Shown here piece by piece: positions 6,861 through 17,568 of a DNA stretch of 64,000 nt (position 1 is the stretch's first letter; the number at the start of each line of letters is the position of its first letter). Source of the DNA: Maribacter flavus (lineage in GTDB: Bacteria > Bacteroidota > Bacteroidia > Flavobacteriales > Flavobacteriaceae); assembly GCF_008386635.1 (NCBI RefSeq), contig NZ_VUOE01000002.1:1005848-1069847 (forward strand), in the 5' to 3' direction. The notes under the pieces are model-generated. The model was given only the letters and a program-made list of their open reading frames with translations, had not been told where the DNA came from and made no database searches. Position numbers and translations under genes: made by a program.

Positions 6861-8309
6861 ATGCTTCATATTAATTTTGAACATCCCTTTGACCAACTAC
6901 GAAAATTGGCTCTTAGCCTTGGTGCCGATTTTAAGGAATATCAGGATTCTGCGATTTTAACGCTTGACAATTTGGTGGGCAAAGGAACCGTTACCACCTA
7001 TAGTGTATTCGAGGGACTCAATGTAAGGGTGTACGATATAACTTTCAATGAGGAATTAAAGATTTCGAAGATGGAGCAGGACCCATCCATAATCTATTTT
7101 CTTTACTGTGTAAAGGGTCATTTTTTTCACAGGTTCGAGAACCAGGAAAACAGCAATAAAATATACCCAAGACAGAATGTTATTTTTTCCAGTGCCGCAA
7201 AGTCCCCAAACATAGTAACCTTTCCCGGTAAAGTACATTTAAGGTTAAGCGCGATTTTTGTACGGGAAAAAATGGCTGAGTCAAATTCCAAACGAAAAAC
7301 GCTCTTGGAGACAGCATTGGAGGATATAACCTCCTTCATCAGTAAGGAAAAACCCTTTAGTTATTATGGTGAGATAAGTCCCTTAACCTCAAAGTACGCA
7401 TCTATCCTTATCGAAAATAAAAGAACCGATGCCGTAGGCAAACTGTTGGTAGAGGGTGCCGTTGTAAATACATTAGCGTCCCAAGTGGAGCACCATGACA
7501 TTACAAAGGAAGAGATTAAAATAAGTTTTCCGCTTTCTAACACAGAAATACTTAGGATATCTGAAGTTGCCGAACATATTGCCGAAAACATTGACCGATC
7601 CCTGAATATTGATCATTTATCAAAAACGTTTGGATTGTCCCCAAAAAAACTTCAGGCAGGTTTTAGGCATCTCTTTGGGGAAAGCCTTGGAAATTTTATC
7701 ACTCACTTACGCCTGGAAAAAGGAAAGGAGCTTATCCAACATACAGATTTAACCATTTCTGAAGTATGCTACAAAATAGGCTTTTCTAGCAGAAGCTATT
7801 TCTCCAAAACCTTTTCGGAGAGATTTGGACTCTTGCCCAGCAAATTTAAAAGTTCGCTTTCCTCAGATGATTTGATTTATGAACTTACCTATAAATCGAC
7901 CATGTCAGACGGTATTCAAATTTCCGATATTGAGGATATAATCGAGGTGGCTAACTCTGTCAATCAAGAAAACAACATCACAGGATGTCTTGTTTGCCAA
8001 GACAATGATTTCTTTCAATTTTTGGAAGGACCCAAATCCAATGTGCTCCAAGTCTTCGATAAAATAAAAAAGGACCCAAGACACTATGATTTGGAAGTGC
8101 TCACCCGCAAAATAAATTCACATCGTTTTTTTCCAAATTGGAGTATGGCCTTACTATCGGATAAGGACATATTGGATCAAACATTCAAGAACAAGGCCAT
8201 TAACTTGAACTTGGATACTTCGGGTATACGGGGCAACGAAAATGTACACATTAGTAGTACCGTTTTCTGGAGAAGGGTTCTCAATTTGATAAAGGTTTCC
8301 CAAGCTTGA
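6861..8309 (+). CDS. AraC-family transcription factor fused to a BLUF blue-light sensor domain
   Basis: 482 residues. The N-terminal 220 residues form a cupin-like sensor region as in Bacteroidota AraC proteins. An AraC DNA-binding domain spans about 228-332 (ISEVAEHIAENIDRSLNIDHLSKTFGLSPKKLQAGFRHLFG, then the second helix pair LTISEVCYKIGFSSRSYFSKTFSERFG). A BLUF domain, the FAD-binding blue-light sensor, follows at about 337-432: LIYELTYKST, ITGCLVCQDNDFFQFLEG, DPRHYDLEVL and RFFPNWSMALL. The residues needed for the BLUF photocycle are all there with the spacing of AppA: Tyr344, Asn368, Gln386, Trp427 and Met429. uvrA starts 153 bases downstream. Role inferred: light-dependent control of nearby or stress genes. 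Confidence 0.85.
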   Translation: MLHINFEHPFDQLRKLALSLGADFKEYQDSAILTLDNLVGKGTVTTYSVFEGLNVRVYDITFNEELKISKMEQDPSIIYFLYCVKGHFFHRFENQENSNKIYPRQNVIFSSAAKSPNIVTFPGKVHLRLSAIFVREKMAESNSKRKTLLETALEDITSFISKEKPFSYYGEISPLTSKYASILIENKRTDAVGKLLVEGAVVNTLASQVEHHDITKEEIKISFPLSNTEILRISEVAEHIAENIDRSLNIDHLSKTFGLSPKKLQAGFRHLFGESLGNFITHLRLEKGKELIQHTDLTISEVCYKIGFSSRSYFSKTFSERFGLLPSKFKSSLSSDDLIYELTYKSTMSDGIQISDIEDIIEVANSVNQENNITGCLVCQDNDFFQFLEGPKSNVLQVFDKIKKDPRHYDLEVLTRKINSHRFFPNWSMALLSDKDILDQTFKNKAINLNLDTSGIRGNENVHISSTVFWRRVLNLIKVSQA

Positions 8310-8353
8310 TACCACCGCTTAAAACAGCAATACTATCTTATTAGCTATTTGTC

Positions 8354-8370
8354 GCCCTTTGTGAAAGGGC
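8354..8370. other. short perfect hairpin between araC-BLUF and uvrA
   Basis: GCCCTTT-GTG-AAAGGGC, 7-bp stem with a 3-base loop, 45 bases after the regulator gene. No T-run follows at once, so it is at best a weak terminator; it could also be a binding site for the upstream regulator. Confidence 0.35.
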
Positions 8371-8417
8371 CCTGAATTTTAGAGTTTTATTAGTAAAATA
8401 TAAATGGCACCGGGTTC

Positions 8418-8445
8418 TTGTTTCGCTATCAAAATCGTAATTTTG
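8418..8445 (+). promoter_or_regulatory. candidate uvrA promoter (TTG-N17-TAATTTTG)
   Basis: Exact TAnnTTTG element at 8438-8445 and TTG at 8418-8420, spacing 17. It ends 17 bases before the uvrA ATG. This gives uvrA its own promoter, so the upstream light-sensor gene need not be co-transcribed with it. Confidence 0.55.
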
Positions 8446-8462
8446 CAACTTTGTCAATTGCT

Positions 8463-11309
8463 ATGATTAACTACGAGGAGAATATTGAGGTAAAAGGGGC
8501 ACGCGTTCATAACCTCAAAAATATCGATGTCACCATTCCTAGGGAAAAGCTTGTCGTTATTACCGGACTTTCTGGAAGCGGTAAATCCTCCTTGGCTTTT
8601 GATACGATCTATGCCGAAGGCCAGCGGAGGTACATTGAAACCTTCTCGGCCTATGCCCGCCAATTTTTAGGTGGCCTGGAACGGCCGGATGTTGATAAGA
8701 TCGACGGACTTTCCCCGGTCATTGCCATTGAACAGAAAACTACCTCAAAATCACCAAGGTCCACCGTTGGCACCATTACGGAAGTATACGATTTCCTACG
8801 TTTGCTTTTTGCCCGTGCCGGTGATGCCCATAGTTACAATACGGGCGAAAAAATGGTCAGTTATAGTGACGCGCAAATAAAGGAACTGATCATTGAGGCG
8901 TATACCGATAAAAAAATCAATATCCTTGCCCCGGTAATCAAATCCCGGAAAGGGCATTACAGGGAACTGTTTGAACAAATTGCCAAACAGGGCTTTGTGA
9001 AGGTCCGCGTGGACGGAGAAATTCGCGATATTGTAAAGGGCATGAAGGTGGACCGATACAAGACCCACGATATTGAAATCGTAATCGATAGGTTGAAGGT
9101 TCAGGTAAGCGAAGAGCTGCACAAGCGCCTGGCAGAAACCATCAATACGGCCATGTACAGTGGCGATAACGTTTTAATGGTAATCGAGGAAGGTTCTGAT
9201 GTTCCCAGATATTTCAGTAGGGATTTGATGTGCCCTTCAACGGGAATCTCCTATCCTACCCCAGAACCCAATACCTTTTCCTTCAACTCCCCAAAAGGAA
9301 TGTGTCCCAACTGTAGTGGCCTGGGACATGTGTACGAAGTAAATGCGGACAAAATATTTCCCAACAAAAAACTTACCATAAAAACCGGTGGTATAGCACC
9401 GCTTGGCGAGTATAAAAAATCCTGGGCGTTTAAACAGATAGAGACCATAGCCCAACGCTTTGGTTTTGGGTTAACGGACCCAATAAGCAAAATACCCCAA
9501 GAGGCCATTGATGTATTGCTCTACGGGGGGAACGAGAGTTTTGAAGTGGATTCCAAATCCTTGGGCGTAAAAAGAACCTATAAAATAGACTACGAAGGAA
9601 TTTCCAATTTCATCAAGAACCAGTTCGATCAGGCGGAATCGACTTCCATCAAACGATGGGCGAAGGAATACATGGATAAAATAAAATGTCCTACCTGTGA
9701 AGGCACTAGGCTGAAAAAGGAATCTCTCTACTTTAAGATAGACGATAAGAATATTGCGGAATTGGCCAATATGGACATTGCGGAATTGGCCAATTTCTTT
9801 GAGGGGCTGGAAAAAACCTTGGAAGGAAACCAACTTAAAATTGCTGAGGAAATCATCAAGGAAATCCGTACCAGGATCCGCTTTCTTCTGGATGTAGGGC
9901 TAGATTATCTTTCCCTTAACCGCAGTTCAAAGTCCTTGTCAGGCGGGGAGGCGCAACGAATTAGGTTGGCGACCCAAATAGGTTCCCAATTAGTGGGGGT
10001 ACTCTATATCTTGGACGAACCCAGCATCGGGCTACATCAAAGGGACAATTCACGACTGATAAAATCACTGGAGTCCTTGCGGGACATTGGAAACTCAGTG
10101 ATCGTTGTAGAACACGATCGAGATATGATCGAACGTGCGGACCATGTCATCGACATCGGTCCAAAAGCAGGCAAGCACGGTGGGGAAATTATTTCCGAAG
10201 GAAACCCCCATGACCTCAAAAAACATCATACGCTTACGGCGGATTATATCACCGGGGTAAAGGAAATAAAGGTGCCCAAAAAACGAAGAAAGGGCAATGG
10301 GGAGAAAATCGTACTTTCCGGTTGCACGGGTAACAACCTAAAAAATATTACGGTGGAATTCCCCCTTGGAAAAATGATCGGGGTAACCGGGGTGTCCGGA
10401 AGTGGAAAATCCACCTTGATCAATGAGACGCTCTACCCCATCATGAACGCCCATTATTTCAACGGTGTCAAAAAACCAATGCCGTATAAAAAAATTACGG
10501 GGCTGGAACATATTGATAAGGTCATCGACATCAATCAATCACCTATTGGCAGAACACCACGGTCCAATCCTGCGACGTATACCGGCGTTTTCAGCGAAAT
10601 TCGGTCTTTGTTCACAAAAACCCCTGAGGCCTCCATACGAGGCTACAAACCGGGCCGATTCAGCTTTAATGTGAAGGGCGGTAGATGTGAAACCTGCCAG
10701 GGAGGGGGACTACGTGTCATTGAAATGAATTTCCTACCGGATGTATATGTAGAATGTGAAACTTGCAACGGCAAGCGTTTTAACAGAGAGACCTTGGAAA
10801 TTAGGTATAAGGGCAAATCCATTTCGGATGTTTTGGAAATGACCATCAATGAAGCGGTCGATTTTTTTGAACTTATTCCAAAAATCCATCGTAAGTTAAA
10901 AACAATACAGAATGTAGGTTTGGGTTATATTTCCCTTGGGCAGCAGTCCACTACCCTATCCGGTGGAGAGGCACAACGAATTAAATTGGCCACGGAACTT
11001 TCCAAACGGGATACGGGAAATACGTTCTATATCCTGGACGAGCCCACTACCGGACTTCACTTTGAGGACATACGCGTTCTGATGGAAGTTTTGAACAAAC
11101 TGGTGGATAAGGGCAATACCGTTTTGGTCATAGAACATAACTTGGATGTAATAAAAATGGTGGACCACGTTATTGATATAGGATATGAGGGAGGTCGCAC
11201 CGGGGGGCAACTGATAGCGCATGGCACACCGGAAGAAATTTGTAAAGTCAAGGAAAGTTATACGGCAGAGTTTTTGAGAAAAGAGTTAAAATATAAGGCA
11301 AGCAAATGA
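8463..11309 (+). CDS. uvrA: excinuclease ABC subunit A
   Basis: 948-residue damage-recognition ATPase of nucleotide excision repair. Two ABC ATPase modules: Walker [15 protein letters not shown] near residue 34 and [14 protein letters not shown] near 643; signature LSGGEAQRI near 491 and again near 831; Walker [14 protein letters not shown] and [13 protein letters not shown]. Zinc-binding modules [26 protein letters not shown] and [20 protein letters not shown]. Length is normal. ATG 8463 ([19 protein letters not shown]) is preferred over the TTG at 8418, which is the -33 box. The stop overlaps the next start as ATGA. Confidence 0.97.
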   Translation: MINYEENIEVKGARVHNLKNIDVTIPREKLVVITGLSGSGKSSLAFDTIYAEGQRRYIETFSAYARQFLGGLERPDVDKIDGLSPVIAIEQKTTSKSPRSTVGTITEVYDFLRLLFARAGDAHSYNTGEKMVSYSDAQIKELIIEAYTDKKINILAPVIKSRKGHYRELFEQIAKQGFVKVRVDGEIRDIVKGMKVDRYKTHDIEIVIDRLKVQVSEELHKRLAETINTAMYSGDNVLMVIEEGSDVPRYFSRDLMCPSTGISYPTPEPNTFSFNSPKGMCPNCSGLGHVYEVNADKIFPNKKLTIKTGGIAPLGEYKKSWAFKQIETIAQRFGFGLTDPISKIPQEAIDVLLYGGNESFEVDSKSLGVKRTYKIDYEGISNFIKNQFDQAESTSIKRWAKEYMDKIKCPTCEGTRLKKESLYFKIDDKNIAELANMDIAELANFFEGLEKTLEGNQLKIAEEIIKEIRTRIRFLLDVGLDYLSLNRSSKSLSGGEAQRIRLATQIGSQLVGVLYILDEPSIGLHQRDNSRLIKSLESLRDIGNSVIVVEHDRDMIERADHVIDIGPKAGKHGGEIISEGNPHDLKKHHTLTADYITGVKEIKVPKKRRKGNGEKIVLSGCTGNNLKNITVEFPLGKMIGVTGVSGSGKSTLINETLYPIMNAHYFNGVKKPMPYKKITGLEHIDKVIDINQSPIGRTPRSNPATYTGVFSEIRSLFTKTPEASIRGYKPGRFSFNVKGGRCETCQGGGLRVIEMNFLPDVYVECETCNGKRFNRETLEIRYKGKSISDVLEMTINEAVDFFELIPKIHRKLKTIQNVGLGYISLGQQSTTLSGGEAQRIKLATELSKRDTGNTFYILDEPTTGLHFEDIRVLMEVLNKLVDKGNTVLVIEHNLDVIKMVDHVIDIGYEGGRTGGQLIAHGTPEEICKVKESYTAEFLRKELKYKASK

Positions 11310-11992
11310 GAAACGAAAAGCACCACAAAGGGTGGAACGAAATCAAGACAAACGATTCTTGGGCAATATTTAAGATTATGGGCGAATTCGTTAACGGTTT
11401 CGAAAAAATGAGCAAAATAGGACCCTGTGTTTCGGTATTTGGTTCGGCAAGAACCAAAGAGGGTGACAAATACTACCAGCTAGCGGTAAATGTTTCCAAA
11501 AAAATAGCAGAGGCCGGTTATGGCGTAATCACTGGTGGCGGTCCGGGTATTATGGAGGCTGGAAACAGGGGCGCCCATTTGGCCGGTGGTACTTCGGTAG
11601 GGTTGAACATCGACCTTCCTTTTGAACAACATGACAATCCGTATATCGATGAGGACAAAAGCCTGGACTTCGACTATTTCTTTGTTAGAAAGGTGATGTT
11701 CGTAAAATATTCCCAGGGTTTTGTGGTGATGCCGGGAGGCTTCGGGACCTTGGATGAACTGTTCGAAGCAATCACCCTGATCCAGACCCATAAAATTGGA
11801 AAATTCCCAATCATCCTTGTGGGAAGTGAATTTTGGACCGGTCTATTCGATTGGATAAAAAACACGATGCTTTCTTTTGGGAATATCAGTCCGGAGGATC
11901 TAGATCTTATAAAAATTGTCGATACCGAAGACGAGGTGGTGGAAATCATCGATGCCTTTTATAAAGGCCATACCCTAAGTCCCAATTTTTAG
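11306..11992 (+). CDS. TIGR00730/LOG-family Rossmann protein
   Basis: 228-residue protein of the LOG family (cytokinin riboside 5'-monophosphate phosphoribohydrolase; lysine-decarboxylase-like fold). Diagnostic motifs: VSVFGSARTKEGDKYY, GVITGGGPGIMEAGNRGAHLAGG and PGGFGTLDELFEA, the last holding the PGGxGTxxE active site. Family members release a base from AMP-type nucleotides; in bacteria the physiological substrate is often unknown. The start codon overlaps the uvrA stop by 4 bases (ATGA), so it is translationally coupled to uvrA. Confidence 0.9.
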   Translation: MRNEKHHKGWNEIKTNDSWAIFKIMGEFVNGFEKMSKIGPCVSVFGSARTKEGDKYYQLAVNVSKKIAEAGYGVITGGGPGIMEAGNRGAHLAGGTSVGLNIDLPFEQHDNPYIDEDKSLDFDYFFVRKVMFVKYSQGFVVMPGGFGTLDELFEAITLIQTHKIGKFPIILVGSEFWTGLFDWIKNTMLSFGNISPEDLDLIKIVDTEDEVVEIIDAFYKGHTLSPNF

Positions 11993-11999
11993 ATTGCCC

Positions 12000-14849
12000 T
12001 TGAAAGGATTCCTCCAGATAAAAATAGCACTGAGCATTTTACTATATTCTATAGTAAACGGAGGTGCCTTTGCCCAATACGAAACGAACCTCACGGTAAA
12101 GTTAAATGATTTCACCAAGGAACTGGACATAAAACAGGAGTTCACCTATTACAATGATTCCAACTATAACCTGGGAATCATTTATTTCAATGACTGGGCG
12201 CATGCCTACTCCAATAAAAATACCGGACTTGCAAAGCGTTTTGCGCAAGAATTCAAAAGAAGCCTGCACCTCGCAAAAAAAAGTGAACGGGGCTATACTA
12301 CAATCATCAGTGCGGTGGACGGTGAATATGAAGGGCTGGAATGGGAACGGACCCAGGAGGATGACATCATAAAATTCAGGCTTAACAAACCTTTGTTACC
12401 AAAGGAATCCGTACAACTGATAATCACCTACAAGGTGAAACTTCCGCCGAATAAATACACTGACTACGGGTACGATAATAGGGGCAATTATTACCTAAAG
12501 GATTGGTACCTTACCCCGGCCGTTTATGATGGGAAATGGCATTTGTATTCGAACAAAAATCTGGAAGACCTTTATACGAATAGCACCAAAACGACCATTG
12601 ATTTCACGTATCCCAAGGCTCTTTTCCTAAATTCCAACTTCAAGGAAAACAAACGTACGGAAATGACCAATAGTCGGCGCGTGGAGCTTGTTGCCGACAA
12701 TCAAAAAAGTGCCGAGATCTTCCTGAACGTACAAAATCTTTTTTCGACCCATATTACCCCTGAAATGAAGGTGGTCACCAGCATTTCGGCACCCAGATAT
12801 GACCCTATTGAACAGGGCATTTCCATCAATAGGATTACGGATTTCATTGAACGGAATTTGGGCAAATACCCCCATGATAAACTCTTGGTTAGCGAAACGG
12901 ATTATAACAAAGATCCGTTGTACGGAATCAACCAATTACCATCCTTTATCAGACCGTACGAGCAGCAGTTCCAATTTGAAATGAAGTTCCTAAAAACGGC
13001 CCTGAACAGTATCTTGAGGGAAACCTTGTTCTTGGACCCAAGAAAGGAACAATGGCTCAACAGCGCCATTGCCAACTACCTCATGATCGCGTATGTTGAC
13101 GAGTTTTATCCCGATCAAAAATTACTGGGCAACCTATCTCGAATCTGGGGCATTCGAAGTTTCAATTTGGCGAAAATGGATTTTAACGAACAATATCCCT
13201 TCCTATACAATCTAACGGCGCGGAAAAATTTGGACCAAGCGCTGACCACGCCCAACGATTCCCTGATTAAATTCAACCAAAAAATAGCAAACAAGTATAA
13301 GGCGGGTCTGGGATTGGCCTATCTGGCGGATTATATTGGAAAGGAAAAAGTTGACGAGAGCATCAAAACATTTTTCAAATATTACCAACTCAATAAGGTA
13401 AAGGTGCTGGATTTTGAATCCATCCTTAAACGTTCCACGGAGAAGGATATCAATTGGTTCTTTAGCGAGTATGTCTCCACGGACCGTAAGATAGATTTTA
13501 AGATAAAAAAGGTCGACAAAACGGAGGATTCCTTAAGCGTTACCATAAAGAACAAAGAAGGAACGAATGTGCCCATAAGCATGTTCGGACTTAAAAACGA
13601 CACCTTGGTCTCCAAATATTGGTTCAAGGATATAAAGACCCTGGAAACCTTTACCGTTCCCAACAATCAGGAAGATCGTTTGGTTCTCAATTACGATCAA
13701 ACAATACCGGAATTCAACCAACGAGATAACTGGAAATCCCTTAAGGGATTTTTATCCAGTAACAAAAAACTAAAGTTTACATTTTTCAAGGATTCTGAAA
13801 ACCCTTATTACAATCAAGTTTTTTATGTCCCTGTCCTAAATTTCAACATCTATGACGGGTGGGTGCCGGGTATGCGGCTATACAATAAAACTCTCTTGGA
13901 GCGTCCTTTTATATATGACTTTGCCCCCTCCTATTCCTTTCGGGAGAATGCCTTCGTGGGATACGGAAAATTCAGCTATAGAAAATACTTGAGCAAAAGC
14001 GGACTCTATGTTGCCAACTATTCCTTGGGAGGATCCACTTCGCATTTCAACGTCAATTCCAGATACACCTCCATTACGCCCGCATTGAGTTTTGGTTGGC
14101 GACCGGATGACCTAATTTCGAACAAGCGTCAGGTATTGTCGTTCCGCTTTGTAAACATCTTCCGGGATTTTGACGAAAGCCTAAGCGATTTGGCGAGCGA
14201 CCCTGAAAATCCGGATTACAGCGTTTTCAACATGCGATACCTAAATAGGGACAACGATATTCTGGATTATAAATCGTGGTTCTTGGATTTTCAGTTGGCC
14301 GGCAAATTCAGCAAGCTTTCCTTTGAATATGAATACCGAAAACTGTTCGAGAATAACAGACAATTCAATGTTCGGTTTTTTGCAGGGAAGTTTTTGAGCA
14401 ATAATACCGATTCCAACTTTTTCAGCTTCGCCCTAGATCGCCCCACGGACTATTTGTTCGATTACAGTTATTTGGGCCGTTCCGAAGATACGGGCATCTA
14501 CAGCCAACAAATCATCATTGCGGAAGGTGGTTTCAAATCTTTCCTGGACGAGCGCTACCGATTTTCAGATAATTGGATGGCAACCGTCAATACCAGTTTT
14601 AACCTTTGGCGATGGATAGAACTGTATGGCGACGTGGGATTGGTAAAAAACAATGGGTTCAAGGAGAAATTCGTATATGATTCCGGTGTGCGACTCAATT
14701 TGGTAACCGACTATTTTGAACTTTATTTTCCTTTCTATTCCAACAATGGGTGGGAAATTTCACAACCCAATTACGGTGAAAAGATACGTTTCATCATTAC
14801 CGTAAGCCCAAAAACATTGACAGGACTGTTTACCCGCCAATGGTTTTGA
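12000..14849 (+). CDS. outer-membrane protein with an inactive M1-peptidase-like domain
   Basis: About 949 residues, starting with TTG at 12000 (or 11994) and a signal peptide (IKIALSILLYSIVNGGAFAQ). Residues about 20-480 follow the course of an M1 aminopeptidase: beta domain with DWYLTPAVYDGKWHLYSN, helical domain with KTALNSILRETLFLDPRKE. The HExxH zinc motif is absent, and where active enzymes have WLNEGFATYL it reads QWLNSAIANYLM, so the third zinc ligand is lost too. The last 350 residues look like an outer-membrane beta barrel (alternating aromatic strands, C-terminal RQWF). It follows the LOG gene by 7 bases. A scaffold or surface role is more likely than proteolysis. Confidence 0.7.
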   Translation: MKGFLQIKIALSILLYSIVNGGAFAQYETNLTVKLNDFTKELDIKQEFTYYNDSNYNLGIIYFNDWAHAYSNKNTGLAKRFAQEFKRSLHLAKKSERGYTTIISAVDGEYEGLEWERTQEDDIIKFRLNKPLLPKESVQLIITYKVKLPPNKYTDYGYDNRGNYYLKDWYLTPAVYDGKWHLYSNKNLEDLYTNSTKTTIDFTYPKALFLNSNFKENKRTEMTNSRRVELVADNQKSAEIFLNVQNLFSTHITPEMKVVTSISAPRYDPIEQGISINRITDFIERNLGKYPHDKLLVSETDYNKDPLYGINQLPSFIRPYEQQFQFEMKFLKTALNSILRETLFLDPRKEQWLNSAIANYLMIAYVDEFYPDQKLLGNLSRIWGIRSFNLAKMDFNEQYPFLYNLTARKNLDQALTTPNDSLIKFNQKIANKYKAGLGLAYLADYIGKEKVDESIKTFFKYYQLNKVKVLDFESILKRSTEKDINWFFSEYVSTDRKIDFKIKKVDKTEDSLSVTIKNKEGTNVPISMFGLKNDTLVSKYWFKDIKTLETFTVPNNQEDRLVLNYDQTIPEFNQRDNWKSLKGFLSSNKKLKFTFFKDSENPYYNQVFYVPVLNFNIYDGWVPGMRLYNKTLLERPFIYDFAPSYSFRENAFVGYGKFSYRKYLSKSGLYVANYSLGGSTSHFNVNSRYTSITPALSFGWRPDDLISNKRQVLSFRFVNIFRDFDESLSDLASDPENPDYSVFNMRYLNRDNDILDYKSWFLDFQLAGKFSKLSFEYEYRKLFENNRQFNVRFFAGKFLSNNTDSNFFSFALDRPTDYLFDYSYLGRSEDTGIYSQQIIIAEGGFKSFLDERYRFSDNWMATVNTSFNLWRWIELYGDVGLVKNNGFKEKFVYDSGVRLNLVTDYFELYFPFYSNNGWEISQPNYGEKIRFIITVSPKTLTGLFTRQWF

Positions 14850-14955
14850 TCCAAAAATCCTCAATGATTCCGTCTCTATACCCAGTTCCAATGAGAATTT
14901 CACAAAATATTTAATTTGAAATAACATTTTCGCAACGGATAAAGTTTAAACCGGA

Positions 14956-14986
14956 TTGCTAAAACGATTTCAATTCGGTATTTTTG
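14956..14986 (+). promoter_or_regulatory. Bacteroidota promoter (TTG-N20-TATTTTTG)
   Basis: TTG at 14956-14958 and an exact TAnnTTTG at 14979-14986, spacing 20, the consensus layout. The start ATG of the E1 gene is 19 bases further, so the leader is about 13 bases. Confidence 0.65.
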
Positions 14987-15005
14987 TGAAAATTCGAAAA
15001 AATAC

Positions 15006-17420
15006 ATGAAGGTTTCTTCCAAGACGAGCAGTGATATATCATTTGAAGATTTCAAGGAACAGATTATTAATGACTATAAGATTGCTTTTTTGAGTAGGAC
15101 CTGCAGCCTGCTGGGAAGAAAAGAGGTACTTACCGGCAAGGCGAAATTCGGAATCTTTGGGGATGGAAAGGAACTTCCCCAATTGGCCATGGCCAAATCC
15201 TTTCAGAACGGTGATTTTAGAAGCGGATATTACAGGGACCAGACCTTTATGATGGCCATAGGCCACTTAAAACCCAAGGATTTTTTCCACGGACTCTACG
15301 CCACTACCGATATTGAAAAAGAGCCCATGAGCGCCGGCCGACAAATGGGTGGTCACTTCGTGACCTACAGCCTAAACGAGGACGGTAGCTGGAAAGACCT
15401 CACAAAACAGAAAAACAGCAGTTCCGATATTTCCTGCACCGCCGGCCAAATGCCCCGTCTGCTGGGCTTGGCACAGGCGTCCAAAGTATACAGGCAACTG
15501 GAAGGCCTAGACAGTGCAAAATTCTCGGACAATGGCAACGAGGTTGCCTGGGGAACCATAGGCAATGCGAGTACCAGTGAAGGCATGTTTTGGGAGACCA
15601 TCAACGCCGCAGGGGTTTTGCAGGTGCCCATGGTCTTGAGTATTTGGGACGATGAATATGGGATTTCGGTTCCACAAAAATACCACACCACCAAAGAGGA
15701 CATTTCAAAGGTGCTAGCCGGTTTTCAAAGGGACGACGTTCACAAGGGCGTTGAGATTTTAAAAGTCAAAGGTTGGGACTACACGGCCTTGATGCATACC
15801 TATGAAAATGCCGCCGATATTGCCCGGCAGGAACATGTACCGGTAATCATCCATGTGACTGAACTTACCCAGCCCCAAGGGCATTCTACATCGGGGTCCC
15901 ACGAAAGGTACAAGGACGACGAGCGTCTGGCCTGGGAACGGGAGAACGATTGTAACAAACGGTTCAGGGAATGGATATTGGAATCGGGAATCGCCGAGGA
16001 AGAGGAACTTTCCAATTTGGAAAAACAGATAAAAAGAAGGGTCAGGGAGGCGAAAAAGGAGGCGTGGACCGAGTATTTGCAAGAACATTTGGCCTTGAAA
16101 AAAACCTTGGTGCAACTGATCAACGACGCCGCCAGCACAAGCTCCAACAAGCATTTTTTGACAAAAATCAAGAATGATCTGATTGCGGTGGACGAGCCGG
16201 TCAAAAAAGATCTGGCCGTGGCCGCCCGAAAATCCCTGAGATATCTACTCGGTGAAAATACAAAGGAAAGACAAAAATTGGCCCATTGGCTGAATAATTT
16301 CATTGCGGAATCCCAACCCAAATTCAGTTCACATCTCTACAGTGAAAATGAAAATAGGGCCACTAAAATAAAGGGCATCCCTCCCACCTACAATTCCTCC
16401 AAAGAGGAAAAAGTGGACGGCCGTGTCCTGCTGCGGGATAATTTTGACAAACTCTTTGAAAAATATCCAAATGCTTTGGTCTTTGGTGAGGATACCGGGG
16501 CCATTGGCGACGTGAACCAAGGACTGGAAGGCTTACAGGCCAAATATGGGGAAGTTCGGATTGCGGATACCGGAATCAGGGAAACTACCATCATCGGTCA
16601 GGGAATTGGCATGGCGTTGCGAGGCCTGCGCCCCATCGCGGAAATTCAATATTTGGACTATATCTTCTATGCGCTTGCTACCTTAACGGATGACCTGGCA
16701 AGTCTTCTTTATAGAACCTACGGGAAACAAAAAGCACCGCTTATCATTAGAACCCGCGGGCATCGTTTGGAAGGTATATGGCATTCGGGGTCTGAAATGG
16801 GTGGTTTGATCCATGTGCTACGTGGTATTTATATTTTGGCTCCCAGAAATATGACCCAAGCGGCCGGGTTTTACAATACACTTATGAAAAGTGATGAACC
16901 CGCTTTGGTCATAGAAAGCCTAAACGGGTATCGTTTAAAGGAACGAAAACCTACGAATCTGGGGGAATTTTGTACGCCCATTGGCGTCGTGGAAAAAGTA
17001 AAGGAAGGTACGGACATCACCTTGGTCTCCTACGGTTCCACCTTGCGCATTGTGGAACAGGCCGCCAAGGAACTGTTGGAAGTGGGTATCGATGCCGAAG
17101 TAATCGATGCACAAACCTTGTTGCCCTTTGATATCCATGGGGATACGGTAAAAAGTGTCCAGAAAACGAACCGACTCTTGGTGATCGATGAGGATGTTCC
17201 CGGTGGCTGCTCGGCTTACCTATTGACCGAAATCCTCGAGAAACAGGGAGCTTACAAATACCTGGACAGTGCCCCACAGACCCTTTCTGCCCAGGCCCAC
17301 AGACCTGCATACGGAAGCGATGGCGATTATTTTAGCAAGCCGAACGTTGAGGATGTTTTTGAAAAAGTGTATGCCATCATGAACGAAGCCAACCCTCAGG
17401 ATTATCCCCCGCTCCGCTAA
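15006..17420 (+). CDS. 2-oxo-acid dehydrogenase E1, fused alpha and beta subunits
   Basis: 804 residues. The N-terminal half is E1-alpha: MSAGRQMGGHF, TAGQMPRLLGLAQA, and the thiamine-diphosphate segment GTIGNASTSEGMFWETINAAGV near residue 182. The C-terminal half (from about 470) is E1-beta: LVFGEDTG-IGDVNQGLEGLQAKYG, RIADTGIRETTIIGQGIGMALRGLRPIAEIQYLDY, and DAQTLLPFDIHG. The single-chain arrangement is the usual one in Flavobacteriaceae for the branched-chain 2-oxo-acid (2-oxoisovalerate-type) enzyme. It would supply branched acyl-CoA for iso-fatty acids, though pyruvate cannot be excluded. E2 and E3 genes are not in the window. Own promoter at 14956-14986. Confidence 0.9.
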   Translation: MKVSSKTSSDISFEDFKEQIINDYKIAFLSRTCSLLGRKEVLTGKAKFGIFGDGKELPQLAMAKSFQNGDFRSGYYRDQTFMMAIGHLKPKDFFHGLYATTDIEKEPMSAGRQMGGHFVTYSLNEDGSWKDLTKQKNSSSDISCTAGQMPRLLGLAQASKVYRQLEGLDSAKFSDNGNEVAWGTIGNASTSEGMFWETINAAGVLQVPMVLSIWDDEYGISVPQKYHTTKEDISKVLAGFQRDDVHKGVEILKVKGWDYTALMHTYENAADIARQEHVPVIIHVTELTQPQGHSTSGSHERYKDDERLAWERENDCNKRFREWILESGIAEEEELSNLEKQIKRRVREAKKEAWTEYLQEHLALKKTLVQLINDAASTSSNKHFLTKIKNDLIAVDEPVKKDLAVAARKSLRYLLGENTKERQKLAHWLNNFIAESQPKFSSHLYSENENRATKIKGIPPTYNSSKEEKVDGRVLLRDNFDKLFEKYPNALVFGEDTGAIGDVNQGLEGLQAKYGEVRIADTGIRETTIIGQGIGMALRGLRPIAEIQYLDYIFYALATLTDDLASLLYRTYGKQKAPLIIRTRGHRLEGIWHSGSEMGGLIHVLRGIYILAPRNMTQAAGFYNTLMKSDEPALVIESLNGYRLKERKPTNLGEFCTPIGVVEKVKEGTDITLVSYGSTLRIVEQAAKELLEVGIDAEVIDAQTLLPFDIHGDTVKSVQKTNRLLVIDEDVPGGCSAYLLTEILEKQGAYKYLDSAPQTLSAQAHRPAYGSDGDYFSKPNVEDVFEKVYAIMNEANPQDYPPLR

Positions 17421-17568
17421 TCGCAGCATTCTAAAACCCTTTGATGTTTTGGTTGGTATTCCATGGTCAAACAGATGTTCAATTGATATTGGAAACATCT
17501 GAAAATCGGGGTATTCTTTAGTATCTTTCCTACCTATATACAACGAAGGACATTCCAAAATTCTCACG

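Noticed and set aside
15800-16321. 173-residue minus-strand open frame in the E1 gene
   Set aside because: Ser/Cys-rich shadow of the E1 coding frame; no promoter or motif.
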